NCBI GenBank assembly: GCA_037045435.1
Contig: JBAOID010000037.1
Coordinates: 62,001 to 126,000 of the forward strand
Length of the DNA: 64,000 nucleotides
From: CBDUEF01 sp018063485
GTDB lineage: Bacteria > Pseudomonadota > Alphaproteobacteria > Rhodobacterales > Rhodobacteraceae
Reading direction: 5' to 3'
The notes under the pieces are model-generated. The model did no database searches and was not told the DNA's origin. It saw only the letters and a list, made by a program, of their open reading frames with translations. Position numbers and translations under genes: made by a program. Below are positions 27,089 to 37,262 of this stretch, piece by piece (positions within the stretch are counted from its first letter, which is position 1; each line of letters begins with the position of its first letter).

Positions 27089-28167
27089 GCAACCTCGTCA
27101 TCTTCGGGAATGCGCCCCGCTATGCCGCGATAAAGCAGGCTGGATTGATATTGCGCGAGGGCAAAGCGCGTCAACACCCCCAGCGCCGCCGCCACAGGAA
27201 CAGCGACCAACAGGCCGACAAAGCCGAACAGCGATCCAAACACCGCCAGTGCAAACATCAGCCAAACCGGATGCAAACCAACCGAGTCACCGACCAGTTT
27301 GGGCGTCAGGATATTGCCTTCCATGAATTGCCCCACCGCAAATATTGCGGCGACGATCCCGATGGAAACCCAATCCCCCCAGAACTGAAACAGCGCCAGA
27401 CCGATGGCCAGCGCCCCGCCCACCAAGGATCCGACATAGGGAATAAAAGTGATCGCCCCGGCAATCGCCCCCACCACAAGGCCAAATTGCAGCCCCGCCA
27501 GCATCAGCGCCACCGAATAAAACGTGCCAAGCAGCAGGCAGACTGTCATCTGCCCGCGCACAAAGGCCGATAAGACCGCATTGATCTCATTGGCCAGACG
27601 GCGGATCACCGGGGCGTGGTCACGCGGTAACATGCTGTCGATGCGGGCAATCATCTTGTCCCAATCGAGCAGCATGTAAAACGTCACCACCGGCACCACC
27701 ACCAGATAGACCAGCGCTGAAATCACGTTCAGCGCCGATGATATCACCCCCGTGACCAGCGAGGCGCCTTTGGATTGAATCGAGCTTGCGATCTCTGCCA
27801 GCGTCTGGCGGATGGTCGAGGTGCTGTCGGAAAGCTCTGGGAAACGCTCGGTCAGAAAGCCTTGCAACCGCAGCGAAATCTCGGGTGCGGCATTGATCAG
27901 GGCCGTGGTCTGATGGATCAGTGTCGGGATTACGGCCAGCACCACCAGCACCATGATCAGCAGACCGATCAGAGTTATTACCGCAGTTGCACCGACGCGG
28001 TTTAGGCCGGTGCGTTGCAAGCGGTCGGCCACCGGATCAAGGAAATAGGCCAAGGCCCCTGCCACCAGGAACGGCAGCATCACACCGCCCATCAGCCACA
28101 GGATTGCAAACAAGAGCGCAAGCGTGAGGCCCCAGTATTTCAGTTGATCTTTGATCGGCAAGGCCAT
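27085..28167 (-). CDS. AI-2E transporter family membrane protein (PerM-like)
   Basis: 360 residues with about eight transmembrane segments in the TqsA/PerM arrangement: two near the N-terminus (LTLALLFAILWLMGGVMLPFL), a long soluble stretch (residues 90-150), then paired segments at the C-terminal half including VGAIAGAITFIPYVGSLVGG, the family hallmark. Members export autoinducer-2 or exchange ions; the substrate here is unknown. First gene of the hdaA unit, with the ATG preceded by GGGAGCACC. Confidence 0.83.
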   Translation of the reverse strand: MALPIKDQLKYWGLTLALLFAILWLMGGVMLPFLVAGALAYFLDPVADRLQRTGLNRVGATAVITLIGLLIMVLVVLAVIPTLIHQTTALINAAPEISLRLQGFLTERFPELSDSTSTIRQTLAEIASSIQSKGASLVTGVISSALNVISALVYLVVVPVVTFYMLLDWDKMIARIDSMLPRDHAPVIRRLANEINAVLSAFVRGQMTVCLLLGTFYSVALMLAGLQFGLVVGAIAGAITFIPYVGSLVGGALAIGLALFQFWGDWVSIGIVAAIFAVGQFMEGNILTPKLVGDSVGLHPVWLMFALAVFGSLFGFVGLLVAVPVAAALGVLTRFALAQYQSSLLYRGIAGRIPEDDEVA

Positions 28168-28385
28168 GCGGTGCTCCCTGGGGCGTCCTTATCAGATGGC
28201 AGAGCGATGGCCTCGTTGCAAGATCTGCGCGTGATTGCGACAATTGGGTGGCGGATCAAAGCCGGAGCCAGGGGCGGAATTCGGCTTGTTGTTGAAGGGG
28301 TCATTGTTCAAGGCCGATGGCATGGTAAAGGGTCATGCAGCGCATGCGGATTGCCTTTGGCATAGGGTAAAGGAAAAAGACGACC

Positions 28386-28895
28386 ATGACGGCAATCAGA
28401 GTCGGGCGCAAAAAAGAGCCATTGGCACTTGGGGTGTTTTTGGTGATCCAGAGCATTGCAGTGGTTTACTTTGTGGGCGAGGCGGCGGGCGAGTTGATTT
28501 CATATCCCACGTCAACACATAGCATATTCGAGACTTTCGTAGCGCTTGCCTTGTTGATGGGAATGGTCTTTGGTTTCACCGCTTTACGCCAGACCATGGC
28601 AAGGATGAAGGCGCAGGAACAGGCGCTGGCCGCTGCTTCGGGGGCCCTGTCCGAGGTGATCGACACGCAGTTTCGCCGTTGGGGCCTGACCCCTGCCGAA
28701 AGGGATGTTGGCTTTCTGGCGCTTAAAGGACTGGACGTGGCTGAGATTGCCGAATTGCGCAAAGCCGCTGCTGGCACTGTGCGTGCGCAATTGACCCGGA
28801 TTTATTCCAAGGCAGGCGTTTCGGGACGCGCGCAGTTTGCGGCGTTCTTTGTCGAGGATTTGCTGGGCGAGGCCTTGGTTCCGCTTGCGGCCTGA
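28386..28895 (+). CDS. Membrane-anchored LuxR-type helix-turn-helix protein
   Basis: 169 residues. Two transmembrane segments (LALGVFLVIQSIAVVYFVG and FVALALLMGMVFGFTAL) are followed by a short coiled-coil (MARMKAQEQALAAASGAL) and a C-terminal LuxR/GerE helix-turn-helix (LTPAERDVGFLALKGLDVAE, AAAGTVRAQLTRIYSKAGV). This layout suggests a transcription factor tethered to the inner membrane, perhaps sensing a membrane signal. Reads towards proS with 60 nt between. Signal and targets unknown. Confidence 0.8.
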   Translation: MTAIRVGRKKEPLALGVFLVIQSIAVVYFVGEAAGELISYPTSTHSIFETFVALALLMGMVFGFTALRQTMARMKAQEQALAAASGALSEVIDTQFRRWGLTPAERDVGFLALKGLDVAEIAELRKAAAGTVRAQLTRIYSKAGVSGRAQFAAFFVEDLLGEALVPLAA

Positions 28896-28955
28896 CTTGC
28901 CAGTTTGCACCCTTACCGCTAGGAACAGGCAAACCTGTCCTGAAAGGCCCAAGCC

Positions 28956-30293
28956 ATGCGTTTGACCCGTTATTTCCTGCCCGTGTTGAAGGAAAATCCC
29001 GCCGAGGCGCAAATCGTGTCGCATCGCTATATGTTGCGGGCCGGGATGATCAAGCAGCAGGCGGCGGGGATCTATTCCTGGCTGCCATTGGGTCTGCGGG
29101 TGCTGAACCGGATTTAGGCCATCGTGAACGAAGAGCAGATCCGTGCCGGGCATATCCCGTTGCTGATGCCCACGTTGCAGCCTGCGGACCTGTGGCGTGA
29201 AAGCGGTCGCTATGATGATTACGGTCAGGAAATGCTGCGGATCAAGGATCGGCAGGATCGGGAAATGCTTTACGGGCCGACCAACGAGGAAATGATCACC
29301 GACATTTTCCGCGCCCATGTCAACAGCTATAAAGACCTGCCGCTGACGCTCTATCACATCCAATGGAAGTTCCGCGATGAGATGCGGCCGCGCTTTGGGG
29401 TGATGCGGGGGCGTGAGTTCCTGATGAAGGACGGCTACAACTTTGACGTCGACAAGGCATCCGCCCTGCACGCCTATAACCGCCATATGGTCAGCTATCT
29501 GCGCACCTATGAGCGCATGGGTCTTACCGCGATTCCGATGCGCGCCGATTCCGGCCCGATTGGCGGCGAGGATACCCATGAGTTTCTGGTGCTGGCGGCC
29601 ACGGGCGAATCCGAAGTGTTCTTCGATTCAGCCGTCACCGATCTGCATTTGGGCAACCGAGAAGTGGATTACGACAACCGCGAAGAGGTTGCCGCCGTCT
29701 GCCGCGAGTTCACCACGCTTTATGCGCGCACCGATGAAACCCATGACGCGGCGCTGTTCGAGGCTATTCCCGAGGCGCGCCGCAAAGTCGCGCGTGGCAT
29801 CGAGGTGGGGCAGATATTCTACTTCGGCACCAAATATTCCGAAAGCATGGGGGCCACAGTGGTAACCGCCGACGGCTCCAAAGTGCCGGTGGAAATGGGG
29901 TCGCATGGCATCGGTGTGTCGCGTCTTTTGGGCGCGATCATCGAGGCCTCCCATGACGACAAGGGTATTATCTGGCCAGAGGGCGTGACGCCCTTCCCGG
30001 TAGGCATCGTGAACCTGAAACAAGGCGACGCGGCGGCAGATGCGGCTTGCGAGGGGCTTTACAAAGCACTCGCCGCAAAGGGGCTTGAGGCGCTGTATGA
30101 TGATCGGGACGAGCGTGCAGGTGCGAAATTTGCTACCATGGACCTGATCGGCCTGCCATGGCGGATCACCGTTGGCCCGCGCGGCCTGGCCAATGGGGTG
30201 GTGGAACTCACCTCGCGTCGCAGCGGCGTCTCCGAGGAAATGACCCCCGAGGCGGCAGTGGCGCGGATTGTCGAGATTTATCAAGGCGTGTGA
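28956..30293 (+). CDS. proS: Prolyl-tRNA synthetase with an in-frame TAG at codon 54
   Basis: Charges tRNA-Pro with proline. The frame from ATG 28956 (preceded by AAAGG) to 30293 gives 445 codons, the short alphaproteobacterial form without the editing insert. Class II motifs are present (GPTNEEMITDIFRA, QWKFRDEMRPRFGVMRGREF, GSHGIGVSRL), and the N-terminal part reads RLTRYFLPVLKENPAEAQ. Codon 54 (29115-29117) is TAG where relatives have an acidic residue (LNRIEAIV-like), one base from GAG. GTG at 29124 could restart translation but would remove conserved residues. An essential single-copy enzyme is unlikely to be dead, so a base-call error is the leading explanation. Confidence 0.9.
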
Positions 30294-30301
30294 GCTTTTT
30301 T

Positions 30302-30329
30302 CTGCCAAGGGGGCGTTGGCTCTTGGCAG
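30302..30329. other. Hairpin between proS and lolC
   Basis: CTGCCAAG (30302-30309) pairs with CTTGGCAG (30322-30329) around a 12-nt loop. No T-run follows, so terminator function is doubtful; the 185-nt gap otherwise shows no gene. Confidence 0.4.
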
Positions 30330-30478
30330 GTAAAATGCTCATCTGCCAGGATATTCAAGCAATGGATGCGAAGGCCGGGGGGAGTTCGTAGGGCGGGAGG
30401 AGTTTGATCACGGCAATGCCGGCTTGACCTTGGCAGGCGCGGGCCTCACTCTTGGCCAAAAAATGAAAGAGCAGAATC

Positions 30479-31762
30479 TTGGCATCGACCCCACCGTTTT
30501 CGCGTTTTGAATTCATGATCGCCTGGCGCTATCTGCGCGCCAAACGTGCTGAAGGCGGCGTGTCGGTGATGACATGGATCAGTCTGATCGGCATCACCTT
30601 GGCCGTTTTCGCACTGATCGCCACACTGGCCGTGCGTGCCGGATTCCGGGCCGAATTTGTTGATACCATCCTCGGAGCCAATGCCCATGTAACGGTCTAT
30701 TCGGCGGGAACGCTCGATGAGGCAGGGCAACCCGTCAAGGGCTTCAGCAATTACGATGCGGTGGCCGCGCGGCTGACAGCCATTCCCGGCGTGACGCGCG
30801 CCGCGCCCCTGATCAAGGGGCAGGTGATGGCCACGGCAGGGCAGGGCACGACAGGCGCGGAGGTTTTCGGTATCCGGCTCCAGGATCTCAAGACAATCCC
30901 GCGTGTCGGTCCGGGCTCGAACGCCATGGGGGATATCGAGCGGTTCGACCAGGGTATCGCCATCGGCTCGGGGATTGCGCGCGAATTGGGGATTGGTCTG
31001 GGTGATCGGCTGCGGCTGATTGCGCCTTCTGGGGTAAAAACCGCCTTTGGCACCAGCCCGCGCGTCAATGCCTATGAGGTGGTCTATATCTTTACCGCTG
31101 GGCGCTATGATATTGATCACACACGCATTTATATGCCCTTTGCCGAGGCGCAAAGCTATTTCAACCGTGAAGCCTATGCTGATGAATTCGAGGTGATGGT
31201 CAAGGACCCGGAGGATATTGACAATTACACGATGGCGGCGATGCAGGCAGCGGGACCGGATGCCCTGCTCTGGACATGGCGGGATTCGGCCGGATCGTTC
31301 CTGCGCGCGCTTGATATCGAGGACAACGTGATGTTCATCATCATGTCGATCCTTGTGCTGATCGCGGCGATGAACATCATTTCCGGCCTGATAATGTTGG
31401 TGAAGAACAAGGGCCGTGACATTGGCATTTTGCGCACCATGGGCCTGACCGAAGGCTCGATCCTGCGGATATTCTTCATCTGCGGTGCCTTTACCGGGGT
31501 GATTGGCACCATCTGCGGTGTGGCGCTGGGTTGTCTGTTTGCAATCTATATCGACCCGATCTTTTCCTTTGTGAATTATATCGCCGGGGGCGGAGTGTGG
31601 GATCCTTCAATCCGTGGGATTTACGCGCTGCCGGCAAAGCTGCAATGGCATGATGTCGGCTCGGCGGTGGCTTTGTCCTTGGGGCTGTCGTTCGTGGTCA
31701 CGATCTTTCCGGCGCGGCGTGCGGCACGGATGAATCCGGTGGAGGCGCTGCGTTATGAGTGA
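30479..31762 (+). CDS. lolC: Lipoprotein-releasing ABC transporter permease (LolC/LolE family)
   Basis: 427 residues. Four transmembrane segments (about 27-50, 270-295, 320-345, 385-410) surround a large periplasmic domain, as in LolC/LolE, which extract outer-membrane lipoproteins from the inner membrane. The N-terminal motif IAWRYLRAKRAEGGVSVM and the C-terminal FPARRAARMNPVEALRYE are diagnostic. The start is taken at TTG 30479, which keeps the family's N-terminal length; an internal ATG at 30512 would shorten it by 11 codons. Overlaps lolD by 8 nt. One permease gene only, as in other alphaproteobacteria where a single LolC/E protein dimerises. Confidence 0.9.
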   Translation: MASTPPFSRFEFMIAWRYLRAKRAEGGVSVMTWISLIGITLAVFALIATLAVRAGFRAEFVDTILGANAHVTVYSAGTLDEAGQPVKGFSNYDAVAARLTAIPGVTRAAPLIKGQVMATAGQGTTGAEVFGIRLQDLKTIPRVGPGSNAMGDIERFDQGIAIGSGIARELGIGLGDRLRLIAPSGVKTAFGTSPRVNAYEVVYIFTAGRYDIDHTRIYMPFAEAQSYFNREAYADEFEVMVKDPEDIDNYTMAAMQAAGPDALLWTWRDSAGSFLRALDIEDNVMFIIMSILVLIAAMNIISGLIMLVKNKGRDIGILRTMGLTEGSILRIFFICGAFTGVIGTICGVALGCLFAIYIDPIFSFVNYIAGGGVWDPSIRGIYALPAKLQWHDVGSAVALSLGLSFVVTIFPARRAARMNPVEALRYE

Positions 31763-32432
31763 CTATGCGCTGGAACTGGCCGGGATCGAGAAAGCCTATA
31801 ATCGCGGGATGGCCTCTGAAGTGGTGGTGCTGCGCGGCGCAACTCTGGAAGTGGCCCGCGGCGAGGTGGTGGCTTTGGTGGCACCATCGGGGGCGGGAAA
31901 ATCGACCCTGCTGCATATCGCTGGCCTGCTCGACACCGCTGATGAGGGCTCGGTTGCCCTTGGCGGGCGCAACATGATCGGCCTGAGCGACCGCGCCCGT
32001 ACCGAAGCGCGGCGGGCGGAAGTGGGGTTCATCTATCAGTTTCACCACCTGTTGCCCGAGTTTTCCGCGTTGGAAAACATTATCTTGCCGCAACTGGCCA
32101 ATGGTATTGAAAAATCCGCAGCTCAAGCGCGCGCGCGGGAATTGCTGGAAACCGTGGGCATTGCGCCGCGCGCCGATCATCGTCCGGCAGCGCTATCGGG
32201 CGGTGAACAGCAGCGCGTGGCGTTTTGTCGGGCGCTGGCCAATCAGCCAAGGCTGTTGCTGGCCGATGAGCCAACCGGCAATCTTGATCCCGCGACCTCG
32301 GATCAAGTGTTTTCGGCCCTGATGAAGGTGGTGCGCGCGACCGGGCTTTCGGCGCTGATTGCCACCCATAACATGGCGTTGGCGGGCCGGATGGACCGGG
32401 TGGTTCGGCTGGATGCGGGCCGGGTGGTGTGA
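31755..32432 (+). CDS. lolD: Lipoprotein-releasing ABC transporter ATPase LolD
   Basis: 225 residues. Walker A APSGAGKST, Q-loop IYQFHHLLPEFSALENI (the LolD/MacB-type signature of this class), ABC signature LSGGEQQRV, Walker B LLLADEPTGNLD and switch His in ATHN. It powers release of lipoproteins to LolA through the LolC-type permease encoded upstream, with which it overlaps by 8 nt. Confidence 0.94.
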   Translation: MSDYALELAGIEKAYNRGMASEVVVLRGATLEVARGEVVALVAPSGAGKSTLLHIAGLLDTADEGSVALGGRNMIGLSDRARTEARRAEVGFIYQFHHLLPEFSALENIILPQLANGIEKSAAQARARELLETVGIAPRADHRPAALSGGEQQRVAFCRALANQPRLLLADEPTGNLDPATSDQVFSALMKVVRATGLSALIATHNMALAGRMDRVVRLDAGRVV

Positions 32433-32493
32433 CTGATCTGTATCAAGGCAATGGGCGGCAATTTGGCTAAGGTAACGCACAAGGGAGACGCGG

Positions 32494-32907
32494 ATGGATC
32501 ACCTCTGGAAAACACTGGCTGGCTTTGGCGCGGTTTTGGCACTGGCGGCCTGTCTGATGCCGGAAAAGCAAGCTGAGAATACCGGGCCGCAGGATTTCGC
32601 CGATTACTGTTCGGGCTGTCATGGGGTTTCGGGCAAGGGCGATGGCGAGCTGGCGGGTGCCCTGCGCCGCAAACCGGCGGATCTGACCAAGCTGTCACGC
32701 CGTCACAAGGGTGTCTTTCCCACGACGCGGGTGATGGCGCAGATCTGGGGATATACCGGCAAGAAGGGCACCGGCGTGATGCCAGATTTTGCCCCGCTGC
32801 TGGAAGGCGATCTGGTGCCCTATGACGGCGGTGACGGCATTGCCACGCCAACACCGATCCGGCTGGTGGAAATTGCCGAATATCTGAAATCCTTGCAACA
32901 GAAGTAG
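32494..32907 (+). CDS. Class I c-type cytochrome, lipoprotein- or signal-anchored
   Basis: 137 residues. The N-terminus FGAVLALAACLMPEKQ shows a lipobox-like AAC (Cys 20), suggesting membrane attachment. The heme-binding CSGCH lies near residue 39, and the distal methionine is probably in GTGVMPDFAP. Electron donors and acceptors are unknown. The gene follows lolD by 61 nt with a good ribosome binding site (AAGGGAGACG) and reads in the same direction, but a functional link is not apparent. Confidence 0.83.
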   Translation: MDHLWKTLAGFGAVLALAACLMPEKQAENTGPQDFADYCSGCHGVSGKGDGELAGALRRKPADLTKLSRRHKGVFPTTRVMAQIWGYTGKKGTGVMPDFAPLLEGDLVPYDGGDGIATPTPIRLVEIAEYLKSLQQK

Positions 32908-32930
32908 CGGTTTGCAGGGCGGGATTGGCG

Positions 32931-33944
32931 CTAGGCGATCTGTTTCAGCGCCAACCTTTGCGCACCCGCCCAATTGGTCCATTGCGCCATATTCTGCGGT
33001 GTCAGATATCTGGCCCGCATGCGTGCAACGGCTTCTTCGGCGGCAAGTTCCGCTGCGATCACCGACCGATTGCGCCGGAAATCGCGCAAAATCTCTCTGA
33101 CCGGCCCAAGGTGGCGCTGGATACTGATGTCCTGGACCTCGTTGCGATTGGCGGCGCGGTGCCAACGCGAATGCAGGTGATAGCGGTTGGTGAAGCTCGA
33201 CCCGATCCCATCGCCCCGCACGTTTTTCAGCAAGAACAGATCTTGTGTGCGCACTGCATAATGGTTGATCACCGCCCCCTCCCAACCGAAATGCCGACGG
33301 CGGTTGATTTCCTGACCAAAGGCCATCCGGTGATCGGATGATCTCGGATCATGTAGCGCCCGTGGGTTCAACTCGCGACCCCGCGCATTGCACAAGGAAA
33401 CCTGCGGGCTGCGCGGGTCTTTGGGCATGTGATCAATACCCGAGGCAAACATCTCGGGGCGGAACATGGTTTTGTGCATCGCCGAAAAATCATATTGCCG
33501 CGCTTCGCAAAGCGTCTGCCGCTCGGTCACCAGCCCGCCCTCCCAAGCGGTGATATGGCTGTCGCCAAACAGCCGCCAGGTGAAGGCCGCGGCGTCAAAG
33601 CCGTCGATATGGGCAAGCAGATCAGAGACTTGGCCATTGCCGTGATGAATGTTCAAAAACTCATCTGCATCGATGTGCAAGAGCCACTCGGCAGCGGCAA
33701 GCGCCGGATGGGCCAGCACTTTCAACACCCCGGCGCGTTGCGGGGCAAGGCCACCCAGATCATCGTTGCGGATGTGATAGACCGGAGCCAGCCGCGCCAG
33801 ATGATCAAGAATGGCGTCGGTGCCGTCGGTGCAATTGTTGGTGCAGACAAAGACCTGATCAAAGCCAATGGCCAGATGATAAGCCACCCATTCGCTGACG
33901 AACATCGCCTCATTGCGCATGCAAGCCATCACAGCATTCGCCAT
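32931..33944 (-). CDS. Family 2-type glycosyltransferase
   Basis: 337 residues resembling the Glyco_tranf_2_4 group. Motifs: ACMRNEAMFVSEWVAYH at the N-terminus (nucleotide-binding start), VCTNNCTDGTDAIL, and the metal-binding HIDADEFL around residue 92. The C-terminal half is Arg- and His-rich (HYAVRTQDLFLLKN). The acceptor, possibly a surface polysaccharide, cannot be inferred. Converges with the cytochrome gene (23 nt between stops) and stands alone. Confidence 0.8.
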   Translation of the reverse strand: MANAVMACMRNEAMFVSEWVAYHLAIGFDQVFVCTNNCTDGTDAILDHLARLAPVYHIRNDDLGGLAPQRAGVLKVLAHPALAAAEWLLHIDADEFLNIHHGNGQVSDLLAHIDGFDAAAFTWRLFGDSHITAWEGGLVTERQTLCEARQYDFSAMHKTMFRPEMFASGIDHMPKDPRSPQVSLCNARGRELNPRALHDPRSSDHRMAFGQEINRRRHFGWEGAVINHYAVRTQDLFLLKNVRGDGIGSSFTNRYHLHSRWHRAANRNEVQDISIQRHLGPVREILRDFRRNRSVIAAELAAEEAVARMRARYLTPQNMAQWTNWAGAQRLALKQIA

Positions 33945-34280
33945 GGTGCGCCCCCTTTTGCCTGTTACCCTCGGGGCGGTGTTTTTTTGCTCGACCTGCC
34001 CAAGGGGAATCTAAGCAAATTCGGGGAATCCGGGCAACGCCAGGGGTGGCGGGGGCGGAGATTGCTGGCAAAGTGTTGCCGAATTATCTTATATATTCCA
34101 GTGTCTTGCGGGGCAAAACTGAGCGGGTTTGCGCAAGGGAGTGGGGCTGCCAGCCAAATCAACACATCATATGGTTGGCATGGCGGGAATGTATGGAAAT
34201 TGCAATGATATGAGTAAGAAGGACCACTTGATCCGTAATAATGTCGAAAACGGACAAGCACTCATCGGCTCGCCTGTCCT
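33945..34280. other. Non-coding gap between the glycosyltransferase and parE genes
   Basis: 336 bp with no supported gene; it is more AT-rich than its surroundings (for example around 34085-34095 and 34160-34240). Its left part should hold the promoter of the leftward glycosyltransferase gene and its right part the 3' end of parE transcripts. I see no convincing terminator. Confidence 0.4.
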
Positions 34281-36238
34281 TCAAACATCCAACTCCTCCA
34301 CAAACCGCGCATTCTCTTGAATATACTGGAACCGCAGCTCGGGCTTCTTGCCCATCAACCGCTCTACCAGATCGCTGGTCAGGCCCGGCTCGTCCTCGTC
34401 GATGCTTACCCGGATCAGCTTGCGGGTGGCAGGGTTCATTGTGGTGTCTTTCAGGTCTTTGGCGTCCATCTCGCCCAGCCCCTTGAAGCGTTGCACGTCA
34501 ATTTTGCCCTTGCCGCCCAGCCCCTTGGCCAGCCATTTCTCCTTTTCGGCATCATCGGCGACATAGAGCCGTTTTGCGCCTTGGGTCAGCCGATACAAAG
34601 GTGGGCAGGCGAGATAGAGGTGCCCTTTGTCGATCAAGGGCCGCATCTGGGTGAAGAAAAACGTCATCAACAGGCTGGCGATGTGGGCTCCGTCCACATC
34701 GGCGTCGGTCATGATGATGATCTTGTCATAGCGCAGATCGTCAACTTTGAAGCGGGTGCCCATCTGCACGCCAAGCGCCTCACAAATATCACGAATTTCC
34801 GAATTGTCGTTCAGCTTGGCCGAAGCCGCGCCCAGCACGTTCAGGATTTTCCCCTTCAGCGGCAGCAGCGCCTGCGTTTCGCGGTTTCGCGCGCCCTTGG
34901 CCGAACCGCCAGCGCTATCGCCCTCGACGATGAACAACTCGGTATTGTCGCGCACCTTGGCCGAGCAATCGGTCAGTTTGCCCGGCAAGCGCAGCTTCTT
35001 GGTGGCCGTCTTGCGCTGGGTTTCCTTTTCCTGCTTGCGCTTCAGCCGTTCCTCGGCGCGCAGCACCAGAAAATCAATGATTGCCCCTGCCGATTTGGAA
35101 TCGGACACCAGCCAGTTGTCGAAATGGTCGCGCACAGCGCCTTCGACCCAGCGGTTGGCTTCTTCGGTGGCAAGACGGTCCTTGGTCTGGCCGACGAATT
35201 GCGGCTCGCGGATGAAGACCGAGATCAGCGCACAGCCGCCCGTCAACATATCTTCGCGAGTGATCAACTCAGCCTTGCGGTTTTTCGACAACTCGCCATA
35301 AGCGCGGATGCCTTTCAGGATCGCGGACCAAAAGCCGAATTCATGCGTGCCGCCTTCGGGGGTGGGCACGGTGTTGCAATAGGATTGCAGAAAGCCGTCG
35401 CGGACGGGCGACCAGTTGATCGCCCATTCGACCGAGCCGGGGACTTGGTATTTTTCCTGAAACGATACTTTCCCGGCAAAGGGGCGGTCAGCGTAGGTGG
35501 TGGTTTTCTCCAGCGTGTCAGACAGATAGTCAGCAAGGCCGCCGGGGAAGTGAAAGGTCGCCTCCATCGGCATGTCGCCATCCGGGATCGCCGATTTCCA
35601 GCGGATTTCAACGCCTGAAAAGAGGTAAGCCTTGGAGCGCACCATTTTCAAAAGGCGCGAAGGGCGGAATGTATGCGAGCCAAAAATGTGCAGGATCGGG
35701 GTGGAAAGTCACCGAGGTGCCGCGCCGGTTGGGGGCGGCGCCGATCTTTCTGGATCGGACCCAGGGGCCTGCCGCGTGAAAATTCCTGCGCGTAGAGTTC
35801 TTTGTTTTTGGCAACCTCGACATAGAGGCGATCGGAGAGCGCGTTAACCACGGATGAGCCGACCCCGTGCAAGCCACCCGAGGTTTCATAGGCCTTGCCG
35901 TTGAACTTGCCGCCCGAGTGCAGCGTGCAAAGGATCACCTCCAACGCGGATTTGTCTGGGAATTTCGGGTGCGGATCGACAGGGATGCCGCGCCCGTTGT
36001 CGCGTACGGTCAGAGAGCCATCGGCGTGCAACTCCACTTCGATGCGGTTGGCATGGCCAGCCACCGCCTCATCCATCGAGTTGTCGATGATCTCGGCGGC
36101 AAGGTGGTGGTAGGCGCGCTCGTCAATGCCGCCGATATACATGCCGGGGCGCAAACGAACGGCCTCCAACGGCTCCAGCACCTCGATGGACGAGGCGTCA
36201 TAGGTCTGGGGTCCGTCGGAAAGAAGGTCATTCGCCAT
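34281..36238 (-). CDS. parE: DNA topoisomerase IV subunit B (ParE), frame broken twice
   Basis: ATPase subunit of topoisomerase IV, which separates replicated chromosomes. About 650 residues: the GHKL ATPase domain (DASSIEVLEPLEAVRLRPGM, EIIDNSMDEAV, VRDNGRGIPV, GLHGVGSSVVNALS) is followed after two breaks by the transducer and TOPRIM domains (IVEGDSAGGSAKG, PLKGKILNV, MTDADVDGAHI, QRFKGLGEM). GyrB is excluded by the short C-terminal region. One extra base near 35745 (CAGAAAGATC) and one near 35691 shift the frame; with both corrected the text reads through normally (HIFGSHTFRPSRLLKMVR). Start taken at 36238 (MANDLLSDG, the family start); ATG 36277 is possible. Confidence 0.9.
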
Positions 36239-36415
36239 GCGCTGCTCGATTCTTGTTATATCGCTTTTGTGGGCCATTAGAGCATTTAGCAGGGCAGGGG
36301 CGCAAGATGTGGTGGCCCCCGCTTGCTTATGGCCATCGCTTACGCCATCACCTTTTGCATCTTGACCATTCGATGTGGTGGCACATTTCCGCGAGCAAAG
36401 CTGCAAGTCATTGGT

Positions 36416-37084
36416 CTATGCAGGCTCGGCTGACCGTGCCGCCCACATCACCTTGAATCCCGCCCGCGCTTGACAGGTCTCAAGCCAGGCCTTCACTGCC
36501 GGAAACTCGCCCAGCAGGCTGGGGTGGCCTTGGGCATAGCGCAAACATTCGGCGACATTGATATCGGCCACGGTAAAACGGTTGCCGACCAGATGTGAAT
36601 GGGCGGCAAGATGGCTTTGCAGCCGTCGCAACGGGCGACGCAGTTTTTCGGCATTCAGGGCGATTGCGGCCTGCCCCTCAGGGGTTTTATCGCCGCCATC
36701 GCCTTGAATATACAACATCTCCAGCGCGGGGCTTTCGATGGCAGTGGCGGCAAACAGGGACCATTGGTCAATCAGCGCGGCTTCGGTATCGTTTTGTGGC
36801 CCCAAGGCCCCTCCATAGCGGCGCGCGATGTGCTGGGTGATTGCAAGGCTTTCGGTCAGCAGCAACCCCTCCTCTGCATAGGCGGGTATCTGGCCCAACG
36901 GATTGACCGCGAGGAACGCGGTTGATGCGGTGTGCAAGGGAGCGTCCGCCGCAGCCGGATCGGGCAGGCGGTAGGACTGAATCACGAGCACATGCGTAAA
37001 GGGCGTTGCGGTTTCCGCCAATAGCCAAAGCGGTCGCGAGGCGCGTGAGCGGTAGACCCCGTAAAGCGTAATCATGGATTTCAT
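36416..37084 (-). CDS. Glutathione S-transferase family protein
   Basis: 222 residues. N-terminal thioredoxin-like domain (ITLYGVYRSRASRPLWLLAE, NPLGQIPAY with the cis-Pro, LTESLAITQHIARRY with the glutathione gamma-glutamyl-binding ES pair) and a C-terminal all-helical domain (VGNRFTVADINVAECL, the conserved N-capping box). The catalytic residue at the N-terminus is likely the Ser of YRSRAS. Substrate unknown. Single gene on the minus strand. Confidence 0.85.
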   Translation of the reverse strand: MKSMITLYGVYRSRASRPLWLLAETATPFTHVLVIQSYRLPDPAAADAPLHTASTAFLAVNPLGQIPAYAEEGLLLTESLAITQHIARRYGGALGPQNDTEAALIDQWSLFAATAIESPALEMLYIQGDGGDKTPEGQAAIALNAEKLRRPLRRLQSHLAAHSHLVGNRFTVADINVAECLRYAQGHPSLLGEFPAVKAWLETCQARAGFKVMWAARSAEPA

Positions 37085-37262
37085 CCTTTATCGTGCAGCC
37101 GCATTTGCCCCAGACTATTGCGAGTAGCCGCGCAGCGAAAGGGCCAGTTTTGCGCAATCCTGAAGCGTTGCGCTGGCGGGAAGAGCAATCTTTACGATAA
37201 CTTTCTTCATTCCAATTGAAATTCACTTGCTGTTATGGGTTTCCTTGGGCCTAGTTGCGGGT

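Noticed and set aside
29115..29117. TAG in proS as a pyrrolysine or recoded codon, prompted by the MttB-family gene nearby
   Set aside because: The MttB-like gene here has no internal TAG, no pyl genes were seen, and the proS site is an ordinary residue in the family. A base error or nonsense mutation is simpler.
34129..34320. Small plus-strand frame in the gap before parE
   Set aside because: 63 codons, overlaps the parE 3' end, no ribosome binding site and no family resemblance.
34317..35618. 433-codon plus-strand frame opposite parE
   Set aside because: Antisense shadow; the minus strand carries TOPRIM and ATPase motifs of ParE.
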